In this document: positions 36,301 through 44,392 of the stretch, one piece after another
Layout of the letters: each line of letters starts with the position of its first letter
Numbering within the stretch: position 1 is the stretch's first letter
Origin: Sphingomonas sp. LHG3406-1
Lineage (GTDB): Bacteria > Pseudomonadota > Alphaproteobacteria > Sphingomonadales > Sphingomonadaceae
NCBI RefSeq assembly: GCF_029637485.1
Contig: NZ_CP069128.1
Location: 310,001 to 374,000, forward strand
DNA: 64,000 nucleotides
Direction: 5' to 3'
Position numbers and translations under genes: made by a program
Notes under the pieces: generated by a model
The model's database searches: none
The model's input: only the letters and a program-made list of their open reading frames with translations
What the model was told of the DNA's origin: nothing

Positions 36301-38068
36301 CGAAAGGTCGGGTCCGCAAACCCGTCGGCCGATGATCGCATTCCATCAAGGCGGGCCGCTGCTTATCGAACGCGAGATCTTTGAAGCCGAGAGCTGGACC
36401 GGCCGGACCAAACAGCTCCTCGAATTTCTGCATACCCATGGGTTCATCCAGGAGAAGCCCGAAGAAGCGATGAGCCAGCTCGTCGGGCAACGGGTGGTGG
36501 AAGCGCGCGCCAGGGTGCGCGCGGGTGAAACTATCGAGAAAAGGCTGCTTCTCGCCGTAGGTGGATCACGCCGAGCACTTTTTGCGCAGCTAAGTGAAGC
36601 CACGAGAGAAGCCATCCCTAGGAAGCTGTCGGACGAGGCGTTAGCTGCCCTCACGCTGGCAGTGCATGGCCCGACCACGCTTTCCAACCTGCGCGACGTC
36701 CTGGAAGAAGAGGGACTTGCACCTCCAGCGCGCTGGGGAGGGGACCCGGCCCAAAGGTTTGTTCTCGAGCTCGGGTTCCCGGCCGAATTTGCCGCAAGCG
36801 CGAACCTACGACGAACGGCAGAGTGGATCGTGAATGGACCGATCCATTTGCCTCCACTGCACGACTATCAGGAAGGCATACTTCAGGGGCTCCAATCAAT
36901 CTTCGAAAGTGGGCAGGGGCGCCGCCGAGCGGTGGTGAGCTTGCCGACAGGCGGCGGTAAAACTCGGGTTGCTGCAGAGGCAATCGTTCAGCTGATCCTC
37001 AATGGGGAGGGGAAGCGAACGGTCCTGTGGGTCGCCCAGACGGACGAGTTATGCGAACAAGCGGTGCAGTGTTTCCGCCAGCTCTGGGTGAACGTTGGCT
37101 CGCCAGAGGAGGACTTGCGGATCGTTCGCTTGTGGGGCGGTCAGAGTAACCCAGCACCGCCAGAAGCGAACGAACCCGTAGTGGTCGTCGCAAGCATTCA
37201 GACCCTGAACGCCCGGTTGGACGTGGAGCAACTAGAGTGGCTGGCGCAACCAGGGGTCGTGGTGATCGACGAATGCCATCACGCTATCGCGCCGAGCTAT
37301 TCCTCGCTTCTTCGCTGGCTCGACGTTCAGACGGGCACGGAAACCGAGCGCCTGGAGGAGCCGCCGGTCATCGGCTTAAGTGCAACGCCTTGGCGCGGTT
37401 ATGATGATGATGAATCGCGGCGCCTTGCTGCGCGCTTCGATCAGCGCTGGCTGCCCAAAGATCAGCACCAACTTCATCATGACCTGTTGCAACGCAAGGT
37501 GCTGGCTAAGCTCACCTACCATCCAATTCGCTACGACAAGGTTGTTCAGCTGAGCGAGGCGGAGATCCGGCACCTCGACCAGTATAAAGAGCTTCCAGAG
37601 TCCTTTGTTGAGCGCATCGGTGCGGACCCAGACCGAAACGACAAAATCATCGAGTGCGTCTTGAGTTCGGGCGCCTCCTCAATTCTGCTGTTCGCTAATT
37701 CGGTAAAGCACGCCCAGTATCTTGCTGCTCGCCTCCATCTCGCCGGCTGCCCTGCAGCGGCGGTAAGTGGGGAAACGGACCGGCTTGCCCGTCAGCACTT
37801 CATTCGTCGCTTCAAGTCGCAGGAGCTCAAGGTGCTCTGCAATCATAGCGTGCTGACGACCGGTTTTGACGCACCTAAAGCCGACATGATCCTCATCTCG
37901 CGACCGGTACTGAGCCCGGTACGGTACATGCAGATGGTGGGGCGGGGTCTTCGTGGACCGAAGAATGGTGGTACCGATCTCTGCAAGATCGTGACCGTCG
38001 AGGACAATATTCTGACCTACCAGGATCGGCTCGCCTATCACTTCTGCCGCCGTTTCTTCGAAGTCTAA
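33311..38068 (+). CDS. Sacsin-type GHKL ATPase fused to a DEAD/DEAH (SF2) helicase
   Basis: A 1585-residue protein. Near residues 55-125 it has a histidine-kinase/Hsp90-like ATPase fold: N-box YRQLYELVQNGADAI, then ANSGAALDSDGV, then RFGIGFKSLLKL, in the style of sacsin N-terminal domains. A central region of over 1000 residues has no motif I recognise. From about residue 1180 comes a full SF2 helicase: HDYQEGILQGL, VSLPTGGGKTRVA (Walker A), VVIDECHHAIAPS (DECH), IGLSATPWRG, VLCNHSVLTTGFDAP and YMQMVGRGLRGPK. This fusion of a chaperone-like ATPase with a restriction-type motor is typical of defence islands. It opens the plus-strand array, followed 11 nt later by the next gene. Confidence 0.88.
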   Translation: MATLVEEPSSNEREGVSSLADFVERECAARLGAYERQPRDTNEHYETEIEVLSGGYAYRQLYELVQNGADAILEAKEDVGRIYVRLEQDRLVAANSGAALDSDGVVALLNARSSSKRAGQIGRFGIGFKSLLKLGGTVDLISRSIGLRFDPEWCRSKIRAHLGLSEDSRAPGMRLAQVLDPEGATSPLADRDLGWATTVVTAQIANASDRQRLVEEMAQFPAEFVLFLRPDIELTLEVVGGPTRRISKRHDGDVLIVDDGTVQTRWRLFEREVVVDDAEAKADALHLQAREKVPLSWAAPIGGREAAGTFWAFFPTRTPTLASGILNAPWKLNSDRTNVIPGAYNWFLMEAAAELIADNIAALATEADPGAPISALPRKVDRQDEVAAPLVESLWTRLVESELVANAAGEMKDAHSLFRHPLDEEELIARWVSLADDAVRAKSVHATCQSGKLRSSRLEALAREALDRVKPQREALIRFSMAEWIEFVASEEAGHAAELVLFLRDVRKARNGALYDLRRAKFIPSARHGLISPADAIICPPDRAPTGKFAVATDLLEKPDVRSVLVSLLDVPEMGDELWDTVLWESYDRAQTLGREGAWATFWANFEEAPQDRVEAFFEDYGPDDFYFRSMAGSFSPREELVLIDRELKQEVNPGIILDRSYHAGHWDRIPDEYKDTFGPSDTAEVGTWDGRGWEQMRPYLRTIQDMGRRRMPYGPREYLLGVLREDAIEMPLSWRLLPELPSPLAVKHTDHLLTSMASNLLYSRVRNPEGPHCYKTIVFGHTTRPDSYARYTAAHPFVYWLHRFGWVELGERTVPLGAFTAPARQALRTLGGAASLDLNSYFDSLEEQTDLRFPFAAPASADLTSEVWAGIFELAWETTDNFSSLTPVWEIAAEAGQIPDLVPTSDGPVPITKIYVTDRPGSSSETDNGRVILLSEAAAAAWHNAGAQLLADHTELTYEEKLGEPLRLQALFPELTPILKTRLARRLDVLWVKGLTERSGPQTRRPMIAFHQGGPLLIEREIFEAESWTGRTKQLLEFLHTHGFIQEKPEEAMSQLVGQRVVEARARVRAGETIEKRLLLAVGGSRRALFAQLSEATREAIPRKLSDEALAALTLAVHGPTTLSNLRDVLEEEGLAPPARWGGDPAQRFVLELGFPAEFAASANLRRTAEWIVNGPIHLPPLHDYQEGILQGLQSIFESGQGRRRAVVSLPTGGGKTRVAAEAIVQLILNGEGKRTVLWVAQTDELCEQAVQCFRQLWVNVGSPEEDLRIVRLWGGQSNPAPPEANEPVVVVASIQTLNARLDVEQLEWLAQPGVVVIDECHHAIAPSYSSLLRWLDVQTGTETERLEEPPVIGLSATPWRGYDDDESRRLAARFDQRWLPKDQHQLHHDLLQRKVLAKLTYHPIRYDKVVQLSEAEIRHLDQYKELPESFVERIGADPDRNDKIIECVLSSGASSILLFANSVKHAQYLAARLHLAGCPAAAVSGETDRLARQHFIRRFKSQELKVLCNHSVLTTGFDAPKADMILISRPVLSPVRYMQMVGRGLRGPKNGGTDLCKIVTVEDNILTYQDRLAYHFCRRFFEV

Positions 38069-38079
38069 AGGGCGAGCCA

Positions 38080-38598
38080 ATGCCAATTGAGTCACTCAAA
38101 GACTCCCAGATCAGCCACGTTATTCGCCGCTATCGAGAAAGGGGCCTCTCCGAAGGCGGAACCTTCACGCTTGCCGAGCTTCTCATGGAGCAGCGCCGAC
38201 GACTGAAGTCGGATCTGCCCACTGTTGGGCTCGCAGCCAAGATTGTCGAACTGGCTCGATCGTCGAATGATGGCCTGGTCACTTACAAAGAGCTCTGGGA
38301 AGCCTTCCGGCCCGGTGAGCAGTGGGTGGGCAATAAGTCTCAGCAAATCATGGGCAACGCTCTTGCTCGGGTGGTTGAATATTGTGTTCGGCACAATCTG
38401 CCAGTGCTCACTGTGTTGGTGGTGCAGTCAGGTTCAAGGAAGCTTGATCCCAAGGCGGTTGCGAACATCTACAATGATGCCCGTGAGCTAGGCGTTGACA
38501 CTGGCCCAGACATGGAGGCTTTCATCGCGCGCGAGCGGGTTCGGGCGCGTGAGGTCAGCTCGGAGAAGTTGCCCTCCGAGCCCGATGTTGAGTCCTGA
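38080..38598 (+). CDS. Hypothetical 172-aa protein between two helicase genes
   Basis: A soluble, charged protein in the tight plus-strand array (11 nt after the sacsin-like gene, 3 nt before the NERD helicase gene). It begins MPIESLKDSQISHVIRRYRE, has a middle part with KIVELARSSNDGLVTYKELW and a NLPVLTVLVVQSGSRKL strand region, and ends in an acidic helix. The middle part resembles a small winged-helix-like or endonuclease-associated fold often found beside restriction-type genes, but no family is assigned with confidence. The spacing says it is made with its neighbours and is probably a subunit of the same complex. Confidence 0.65.
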   Translation: MPIESLKDSQISHVIRRYRERGLSEGGTFTLAELLMEQRRRLKSDLPTVGLAAKIVELARSSNDGLVTYKELWEAFRPGEQWVGNKSQQIMGNALARVVEYCVRHNLPVLTVLVVQSGSRKLDPKAVANIYNDARELGVDTGPDMEAFIARERVRAREVSSEKLPSEPDVES

Positions 38599-38601
38599 AA
38601 C

Positions 38602-40263
38602 GTGGGCCAGCTAGTCCCCGCGGCCCTACCCCAGGCGGCGTTCGTTCCAGGCCTTGAGCGGGAGCTCGAGACGCTTGAACAGTTGAAGCGTCGTCTACCC
38701 GCCACTCTTTCAGTCTTCCATGGTGTGCACTGGAGTCGCGCCTGGACGTATGGGACGGCGTTCGGTGAGGCTGACTTCATCGTCGTCAACGGGGCAGGGC
38801 GCTGCCTGGTTATTGAGCAGAAAACTGGCTCGCTCGAGGAGGGGAAGGACGGGCTTCAGAAGCGATATGATGGAAAGGCGAAGAGTGTTGGTTCGCAGCT
38901 GCATCGAACCCTCGATGCCCTACGAGACAAGTTCAAGGCGCAGAGCGGCCATCAGATCGAGCTCGATTACCTACTCTACTTGCCTGATTACCGGGTCCGG
39001 GACCTCTGCGGTGCAGGGCTCGATCAGAACCGGATTGTCGACGGCCGCAATGCAGTTCGGCTGTGCGAGCGCATCATCGAGCTGCTCGGTGAGACCGATG
39101 CGACACCGCATGGCGGACGTGTCCTCCGCTTCTTTGAGCAGTCGCTTGATCTCGTTCCAGACATTCACTCCCGGGTCGGACTGTCGGAGCGCTGCTATAC
39201 GCGCGCAGTCGGCGGGCTCGCCGACATCGTCGGCGCCATTAGCGCTAGGCCGTTGCGCCTGGCCGTCCGGGGCACCGCTGGTTGCGGCAAGTCCCTAGTC
39301 GCGATCCGGGCTTTTCGAGCGGCTGAGGCGGCCGGCAAGCGGCCACTCCTTCTGTGCTTCAATCGCGATCTGAAGGAAAAGATGAAGGTCGCTGCCGGTC
39401 AGACCGGCGGTGTTGTCGAGACCTTTCACGGTGCCATCGACCGAGTTCTAAAGGACACAGGTCGTCCGCTGGCACATGAAGCCGGCGGTGTGGACTGGAA
39501 CCGAGCGGTTGATCAGGTGCTCGAAGGCGAGATCCCCGACAGCTGGCGGTTTGATACGGTCATCGTCGACGAAGGGCAGGACTTCACGCCAGCCTGGCGC
39601 GAGATGTTGGACTTGTTCGGTGCGGACACGGGCGACTGCTTGTGGCTCGACGATCCCGATCAGGCGATCCAATACGGAACGAGCCCCGACAGCGAAGCTT
39701 GGCCGCGGGGCGGTTGGACGGGCTTTCGAGCAAAGTCCAATTTCCGAACGCCGGCTAGTATCGCTCGTTTTTTGCAACGCCTTTTGCCTGGATTTGAATT
39801 CTTAAACGCCAACCCCCTTCCAGGCCTGGGCGTTGGGATCACCGAGGTACCGGGCAAGAGCGAAGTCTCGGCCGCGGTCGGGCGCGTTTCGAGCGAGCTG
39901 ATGAAGAAGGGCTTTGCACGGGAGCAGATTGTCGCTCTCTCACTGAGGGGCCAGCAATCGGCGACCCTCGGTCAGTGCGAGCGCGCGGGCAGCCAAACCA
40001 TCGCCCGCTTCACGGGCAATTACGATATGTTTGGCAATCAGCTTTGGACCAATGGGCACCTGAGGTTCGATACTATCCGCCGGTACAAGGGGCAGCAAGA
40101 CGCGGCGGTGATTGTCACAGATGTGGAAATGCCGGACGAGGAGGAGCGGCGTGGAGAATGGGAGCGCCTGCTCTTCGCTGCGCTAACTCGAGCGACCGAA
40201 CGCCTGGAATTAGTAGTCACGAGGGGGTCTAAAGCCTCCCGCTTACTGCACGATGCGTGGTGA
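38602..40263 (+). CDS. NERD-domain SF1 (UvrD-like) helicase
   Basis: A 553-residue protein starting at GTG 38602. The N-terminal 190 residues form a NERD-like nuclease-related domain: AFGEADFIVVNGAGRCLVIEQ with a following KTGS gives the Asp and Glu-x-Lys pattern. The C-terminal part is a UvrD/Rep-type motor with AVRGTAGCGKSLVAI (Walker A, about residue 222), VIVDEGQDFTPAW (Walker B), LDDPDQAIQYG, a KSNFRTPASI segment, IRRYKGQQDAAVIV (motif V) and FAALTRATERLELV (motif VI). NERD-helicase fusions are found in phage-defence loci (for example Nhi-type nuclease-helicases), but architecture alone does not assign this one to a named system. Confidence 0.85.
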   Translation: MGQLVPAALPQAAFVPGLERELETLEQLKRRLPATLSVFHGVHWSRAWTYGTAFGEADFIVVNGAGRCLVIEQKTGSLEEGKDGLQKRYDGKAKSVGSQLHRTLDALRDKFKAQSGHQIELDYLLYLPDYRVRDLCGAGLDQNRIVDGRNAVRLCERIIELLGETDATPHGGRVLRFFEQSLDLVPDIHSRVGLSERCYTRAVGGLADIVGAISARPLRLAVRGTAGCGKSLVAIRAFRAAEAAGKRPLLLCFNRDLKEKMKVAAGQTGGVVETFHGAIDRVLKDTGRPLAHEAGGVDWNRAVDQVLEGEIPDSWRFDTVIVDEGQDFTPAWREMLDLFGADTGDCLWLDDPDQAIQYGTSPDSEAWPRGGWTGFRAKSNFRTPASIARFLQRLLPGFEFLNANPLPGLGVGITEVPGKSEVSAAVGRVSSELMKKGFAREQIVALSLRGQQSATLGQCERAGSQTIARFTGNYDMFGNQLWTNGHLRFDTIRRYKGQQDAAVIVTDVEMPDEEERRGEWERLLFAALTRATERLELVVTRGSKASRLLHDAW

Positions 40264-40332
40264 CCTGAAAGTCCAGCAAATCGACGAACGGCCGATGGCG
40301 CTTCAGCTTCGCGCCAAATGAGGAGAGCGGAG

Positions 40333-41040
40333 ATGCCAGCCCCAGTAGACCCTGCCCACATTCCTGAGCAGTGGAACGTCGACCGGAAGATGTCGCCGCT
40401 CGAGTGGGCTCGGGATTGGCTGCCGGCGTGGTTCCGCTCGCTGAAGGTGCTTGACGAGGAGCTTGCTCGCTCAAACCCCAGACTTGCTACAACACTGGAG
40501 CAAGGGGTGTCTCACGTGCGGTACAATGCCTTCCGTACCTATCGGATGCCATGGGAGCCCTTCATCGGGGGTCCGTCGCGTCGCCCACACGTTGCCTTTT
40601 TCAGAGAAGAAGGAGCCGAGCCGGCCCAAAGTCTTCAGGAGACCGGACCTTTCAAAGATCGCGGTGCCTCAAAGGTTGTTCTTCAGTACTTTGCGGAGGG
40701 CGACCTCCCCTCCGCTGCTGCTGCTCTTACGGTACTTAAATTGTGGCCGGCTGTGGTGGTTAGCCACCAACAGCGTGAACGCCTACGCGAGAGATCTGAG
40801 CCACCACAACTTGCGAGACCCCTGGCATTCTTTCACGATGTTCCGATCGTCCGGTTTGATGGCGAGAGGCTTGATCCCTTGACCTACTCACGTGACGATC
40901 TCCTGCGGGATCTTACGGCGGTTCCGGGCATGGAGGGGATCTTGCGCTCACCTCTGGTCCAGCCTCCGTTAGATTTTGAAGCTCGGCTCGCGGCAGCTAT
41001 TGCACCCCGAGAGCCACGGCCGCCGCGTCGCGCTGCATAG
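40333..41040 (+). CDS. Hypothetical 235-aa protein ending the sacsin/NERD array
   Basis: ATG 40333 was chosen because AGGAG lies 8 nt upstream; an in-frame ATG at 40318 lacks a ribosome site. The protein is soluble, Trp- and Pro-rich at the N-terminus (SPLEWARDWLPAWFRSLKVL), with a central FEGDLP-like helix pair and a basic tail (PREPRPPRRAA). No family recognised. The gene is 69 nt after the NERD helicase gene on the same strand and 186 nt before the DUF2779 gene, so it could be the last gene of the helicase array or a linker to the next unit. Confidence 0.6.
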   Translation: MPAPVDPAHIPEQWNVDRKMSPLEWARDWLPAWFRSLKVLDEELARSNPRLATTLEQGVSHVRYNAFRTYRMPWEPFIGGPSRRPHVAFFREEGAEPAQSLQETGPFKDRGASKVVLQYFAEGDLPSAAAALTVLKLWPAVVVSHQQRERLRERSEPPQLARPLAFFHDVPIVRFDGERLDPLTYSRDDLLRDLTAVPGMEGILRSPLVQPPLDFEARLAAAIAPREPRPPRRAA

Positions 41041-41226
41041 CTGGCTGACTTCTGGGCCAATGCCCCGCGACAAATTTGAGCCCGATTCTCGCTCGGCAAA
41101 GCGGGCAGAGCCCTAAGCAATGACCTATTCTGTCGTACCCTTCGGCCAGACCCTTTCGATCAGACGGACAGGTCGCCCGGACATTGGAACAGGGCTAATG
41201 TACCTGAGTAGGGGGATAAGAGATTG

Positions 41227-42732
41227 ATGCCCAACTTCGGGCTCTCCAAGAGCAAGGTCGCCGCCTTCGAGCAATGCCCCAAGCGGCTCTGGCTGCAGGT
41301 GCATAAGCCCGAAGAAGGGGTGATCGATACCGCCATGCAGGCCCGCTTCGATATCGGCCATGCTGTCGGCGAGCTCGCCTGCGAAGCTTACCCTAACGGC
41401 ATCATGATCGAAGCCGAGCCGGATTTGAGTGCCGCTATCACCCTCACCCAGGAGCTACTCTCCAGCGGAATTAGGCGACCGCTGTTCGAAGCCACCTTCC
41501 TGCACGAACAAGTGCTGGTACGCGTTGACATCATGTACCCGGCGGAAGGCGGCGGTTGGCACGTCGCCGAGGTGAAGAGCTCCGCGTCAGCCAAAGAATA
41601 TCAACTGAGCGATCTCGCGACGCAGGTCTGGGTGATGCAAGGCTGCGGCGTGGAAGTCGCCTCAGCCAGCATCCGTCACATCGACTCATCTTTCGTCTAC
41701 CAGGGCGATGAGAATTATGCGGGGCTGCTGAAGGATGCACCCGCAGATGACATCATTGCCCCTCTGCTTCCGACCAGATCCGAATTGGCGCGAGAGGCTA
41801 TCAGCACGCTGGCCGGAGAAGAGCCCGCCAAGGAGCCGGGCACCCACTGCAACAGCCCTTTCTCGTGCCAGTTTCAGGCTTACTGCAGCCGTGGACGCGC
41901 GCAGCCTACTTGGCCGATTTCCTTACTCCCGAACACGGGTGGGCGGCTTGCCGAGGCTTTTCACAAGCTGGGTATCGTCGAGCTGCTCGACGTGCCCGCG
42001 TCCGAGCTCAAGAGTGAGCTGCACCGGTTGATCCAAAAGGTAACCGCAGAAGGGTCGCCTTTCCACGACTGCGAGAAGGCGAGGCGCGCGACAGAACACT
42101 GGCCGCGGCCTTTGTCCTACTTGGACTTCGAAACGATCGCCTTTGCGATACCCCGCTGGATTGACACGAGACCGTTTGAGAATGTGCCGTTTCAGTTCTC
42201 ACTGCACATCGATCACGACGGTGTGGTCGAGCACCATTGCTTCCTTGATCTAAGCGGAGATGACCCGCGGCGCGCGTGCGCGGAGGCGCTCATTGCCATG
42301 CTGCCGCCTCAAGGAGCGATCGTGGCCTACAATGCGAGCTTCGAGCGGCGCTGTATCCGCCAGCTTGCGGAGACCTTTCCGGACCTCAGCCAGGCGCTAT
42401 GTGGGCTCGAGGCGCGTGTCGTCGACCTCCTGCCGGTCGCGCGTGCCTGCTGGTATCATCCAGAGCAGCGCGGGAGCTGGTCAATCAAGCACGTGCTGCC
42501 CACGCTCGTACCCGAGCTCAGCTACAAGTTGCTCGAGATCGGCGATGGAGGAGCTGCCCAAAGCGCTTACATCGAAGCGGTCGCTCCTGAAACAAGCGCG
42601 CAGCGGAGACAGGAACTTGCTTCGGCGCTCACGGCCTACTGCAGCCTAGATACCGAAGGCCTGAGGCAGGTCTTCCATCGGCTCGTGGACCCGAATGAAA
42701 GCGAAGCTGGAGGGGAGGGGACGCATGCGTAA
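41227..42732 (+). CDS. DUF2779 protein: Cas4-like Fe-S nuclease fused to a DEDD-type exonuclease domain
   Basis: A 501-residue protein; ATG 41227 gives the expected start MPNFGLSKSKVAAFEQC. The N-terminal Cas4-like module has C17, D101 (VRVDIM), E115-x-K117 (VAEVKSS) and the cluster C208, C214, C220. The C-terminal DUF2779 module contains SYLDFETIAF (D300, E302), IVAYNASFERRCI and a late CSLDTEGLRQVF, matching DnaQ/DEDD exonuclease motifs. Together it could resect DNA or RNA ends with two nuclease centres. Its N-terminal half is paralogous to the 17557-18309 protein. The stop overlaps the next gene by 8 nt. Confidence 0.85.
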   Translation: MPNFGLSKSKVAAFEQCPKRLWLQVHKPEEGVIDTAMQARFDIGHAVGELACEAYPNGIMIEAEPDLSAAITLTQELLSSGIRRPLFEATFLHEQVLVRVDIMYPAEGGGWHVAEVKSSASAKEYQLSDLATQVWVMQGCGVEVASASIRHIDSSFVYQGDENYAGLLKDAPADDIIAPLLPTRSELAREAISTLAGEEPAKEPGTHCNSPFSCQFQAYCSRGRAQPTWPISLLPNTGGRLAEAFHKLGIVELLDVPASELKSELHRLIQKVTAEGSPFHDCEKARRATEHWPRPLSYLDFETIAFAIPRWIDTRPFENVPFQFSLHIDHDGVVEHHCFLDLSGDDPRRACAEALIAMLPPQGAIVAYNASFERRCIRQLAETFPDLSQALCGLEARVVDLLPVARACWYHPEQRGSWSIKHVLPTLVPELSYKLLEIGDGGAAQSAYIEAVAPETSAQRRQELASALTAYCSLDTEGLRQVFHRLVDPNESEAGGEGTHA

Positions 42733-43351
42733 GCCAGGCTCGGTCGAGTCACTCGAGCAACTTGGTCGGGTTCGACTATCGAAGAGCTTCTTCATGCGCG
42801 ATTTTCTTTATTCCGAGATCGCCAACTTCTACGGCATTCCGAACATCCCGGACAATCCGGACCTGGCAATCGAGACCGGAAGAAAGCTCTGCGAGACCAT
42901 TCTCGAGCCGCTGCAGGAGCGCTTCGGCCGGATTTCTATTCGCTCGGCCTACCGCTCCCCGGCGGTCAACTCCAAGGGCATCGGCCGGCACAATTGTGCA
43001 TCCAACGACAGCAATTATGCAGGGCATATTTGGGACTACCGCGACGCCGACGGCTCCTCGGGTGCAACCGCCTGCGTGGTGGTGAACTCGTTTGTGCCCT
43101 ACTATGAGCGCACCGGCCACTGGGAGGCACTTGCCTGGTGGCTTCACGACGAGCTCAACGTCGGGTCTACTTTCTATCCCAAGCTCGCCGCGTTCAACGC
43201 AAGCTGGTACGAAGGTCCGCGCTCAGGCATTTACAGCTATATCCCGCCCCGCAAAGGCAATCTTACCCGCGCAGGCGATGCGAATTGGTCTGGGACGCAC
43301 GCCCACGAATATGCTGCGATGCTGGCTGAGGTCGATGCTGCCGGTCGCTGA
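42725..43351 (+). CDS. M15-like peptidase-fold protein
   Basis: A 208-residue protein; ATG 42725 was chosen because a strong GGAGGGGA site precedes it and it overlaps the DUF2779 stop. It resembles the M15/hedgehog-type fold of D-Ala-D-Ala carboxypeptidases and phage endolysins: RISIRSAYRSPAVNSKG near residues 73-89, then HNCASNDSNYAGHIWDYRDADG containing the candidate zinc ligands His and Asp, and WEALAWWLHDEL toward the middle. Proteins of this shape occur widely in alphaproteobacteria. No signal peptide is visible, so a cytoplasmic role, or export by other means, is possible. Confidence 0.6.
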   Translation: MRKPGSVESLEQLGRVRLSKSFFMRDFLYSEIANFYGIPNIPDNPDLAIETGRKLCETILEPLQERFGRISIRSAYRSPAVNSKGIGRHNCASNDSNYAGHIWDYRDADGSSGATACVVVNSFVPYYERTGHWEALAWWLHDELNVGSTFYPKLAAFNASWYEGPRSGIYSYIPPRKGNLTRAGDANWSGTHAHEYAAMLAEVDAAGR

Positions 43352-43822
43352 TTAACTGCGGCACCGAATAAGGCGTCCGCTCGGATCATATTTGGGAAGG
43401 CGAATTGCGAGTCCGCTCTTAAGCATTGCGCAGCTAAGGTCTGTGCCCCCGATCGAGCACCACGCCGCAACACGATTGTAGCTAGCGCCAGCCGGCTTAC
43501 AGCTCACATTGCGACCTTCGATCATCGACGCCAGAACAGACTTTGCGCGGTAAGGATCGCCGGGAGTGCAGGATCGGCCCGTCCGGCAAGCACCAGGCAT
43601 CTCCGGCGTGTCGATCGCAGACAGGCGAATGCGGGTCCCGTCTGCGCACCGAAAGGTGTCTCCGTCATGCACATAAGCAACGCGGCAATTGAATTCAGAC
43701 GAGCTACCGGATCTCCGCACTATGAGCTCAGAAGCACCGGGCGGAGCTCGTACACCAAAGTCCGTTGGGGCAAGCACAAGCACAACGAGCAAGATCATCG
43801 GCACAGCCTTGGTTTGCAGCAT
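43352..43822 (-). CDS. Exported thermonuclease (SNase)-family protein
   Basis: ATG 43822 gives a 156-residue protein with a signal peptide (a Lys followed by AVPMILLVVLVLAP); the frame extends upstream to 43888 without an obvious ribosome site. The SNase core is visible in RVAYVHDGDTFRCADGTRIRLSAIDTPE, read here as HDGDTF and RIRLSAIDTPE, which provide the metal-binding Asp and catalytic Arg. A later ASYNRVAAWC segment would provide the second Arg. Four or more cysteines suggest disulfides in the periplasm. It is the usual length for bacterial SNase-like proteins and lies convergent to the M15-like gene, ending 1 nt from its stop. Confidence 0.78.
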   Translation of the reverse strand: MLQTKAVPMILLVVLVLAPTDFGVRAPPGASELIVRRSGSSSEFNCRVAYVHDGDTFRCADGTRIRLSAIDTPEMPGACRTGRSCTPGDPYRAKSVLASMIEGRNVSCKPAGASYNRVAAWCSIGGTDLSCAMLKSGLAIRLPKYDPSGRLIRCRS

Positions 43823-43887
43823 GAGTGGGAACGGTGGCGATCTCTTAAGCTCGTTGCAACGGTCTGGTGGCAGCTCTTCGTAAAACA

Positions 43888-44392
43888 TGCGCCGCCACTC
43901 TCATCTCCGCTCCCACCAGCGAAACTCTCGGCCAAGCCTCAAGGAGCCCGTCGGGCTCGCGAGGCAAACTCGCCTTCAGAGCTCCTAGCAGGCGTACTGC
44001 TTGTTTGTTATATCGGCTGGCAGGCTACACCGCAGCTCTCTGCTTCATGGCAGCGGATAAGTTTTTCGCCGGCCGACAATCAAGCTCGGCAAAGCTCGGT
44101 CTATTATCCCGACTGTAACGCAGCACGCGCCGCGGGCGTCGCTCCCATCTATGCGGGGCAGCCCGGCTATCGTGAGGAGATGGACGGAGACTTGGACGGA
44201 ATTGCCTGCGAACCATATCGTTACACTGGGTTATCAATGACCCTGGGCTTGGAAGTGCTGGAAACGCTCTGCGAGCCGATCCTGATCAGGGTGGTCCTTG
44301 GTTCGGCTCGGCAGTCTGATCTTCTCGCCGTGCTTAAGCTTAACTCCTTGCTCGAACATTGGGCCATCGTTGATGGACAGCAGTGCGTCTGA
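43888..44392 (+). pseudogene. Broken excalibur-domain membrane protein gene
   Basis: The stretch encoding YYPDCNAARAAG, then PIYAGQPGY and DLDGIACEPYR (about 44100-44220) is an excalibur calcium-binding motif (DxDxDGxxCE-like), preceded by a hydrophobic segment LLAGVLLVCYIGW. In that frame there is no ATG, GTG or TTG downstream of 43830. The plausible start ATG 43888 (MRRHSHLRSHQRN, basic) is in another frame, which stops at 43989, just where the hydrophobic segment begins. The excalibur frame also lacks the usual stop after the motif and runs 54 codons into the HNH gene on the other strand. A frameshift near 43950-43985 and loss of the original end are inferred. Confidence 0.45.

Noticed and set aside
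43667..43887. ATG 43667 as the start of the excalibur-type gene
   Set aside because: It would give about 75 residues antisense to the SNase-like gene with no family resemblance; a broken gene starting near 43888 fits better.
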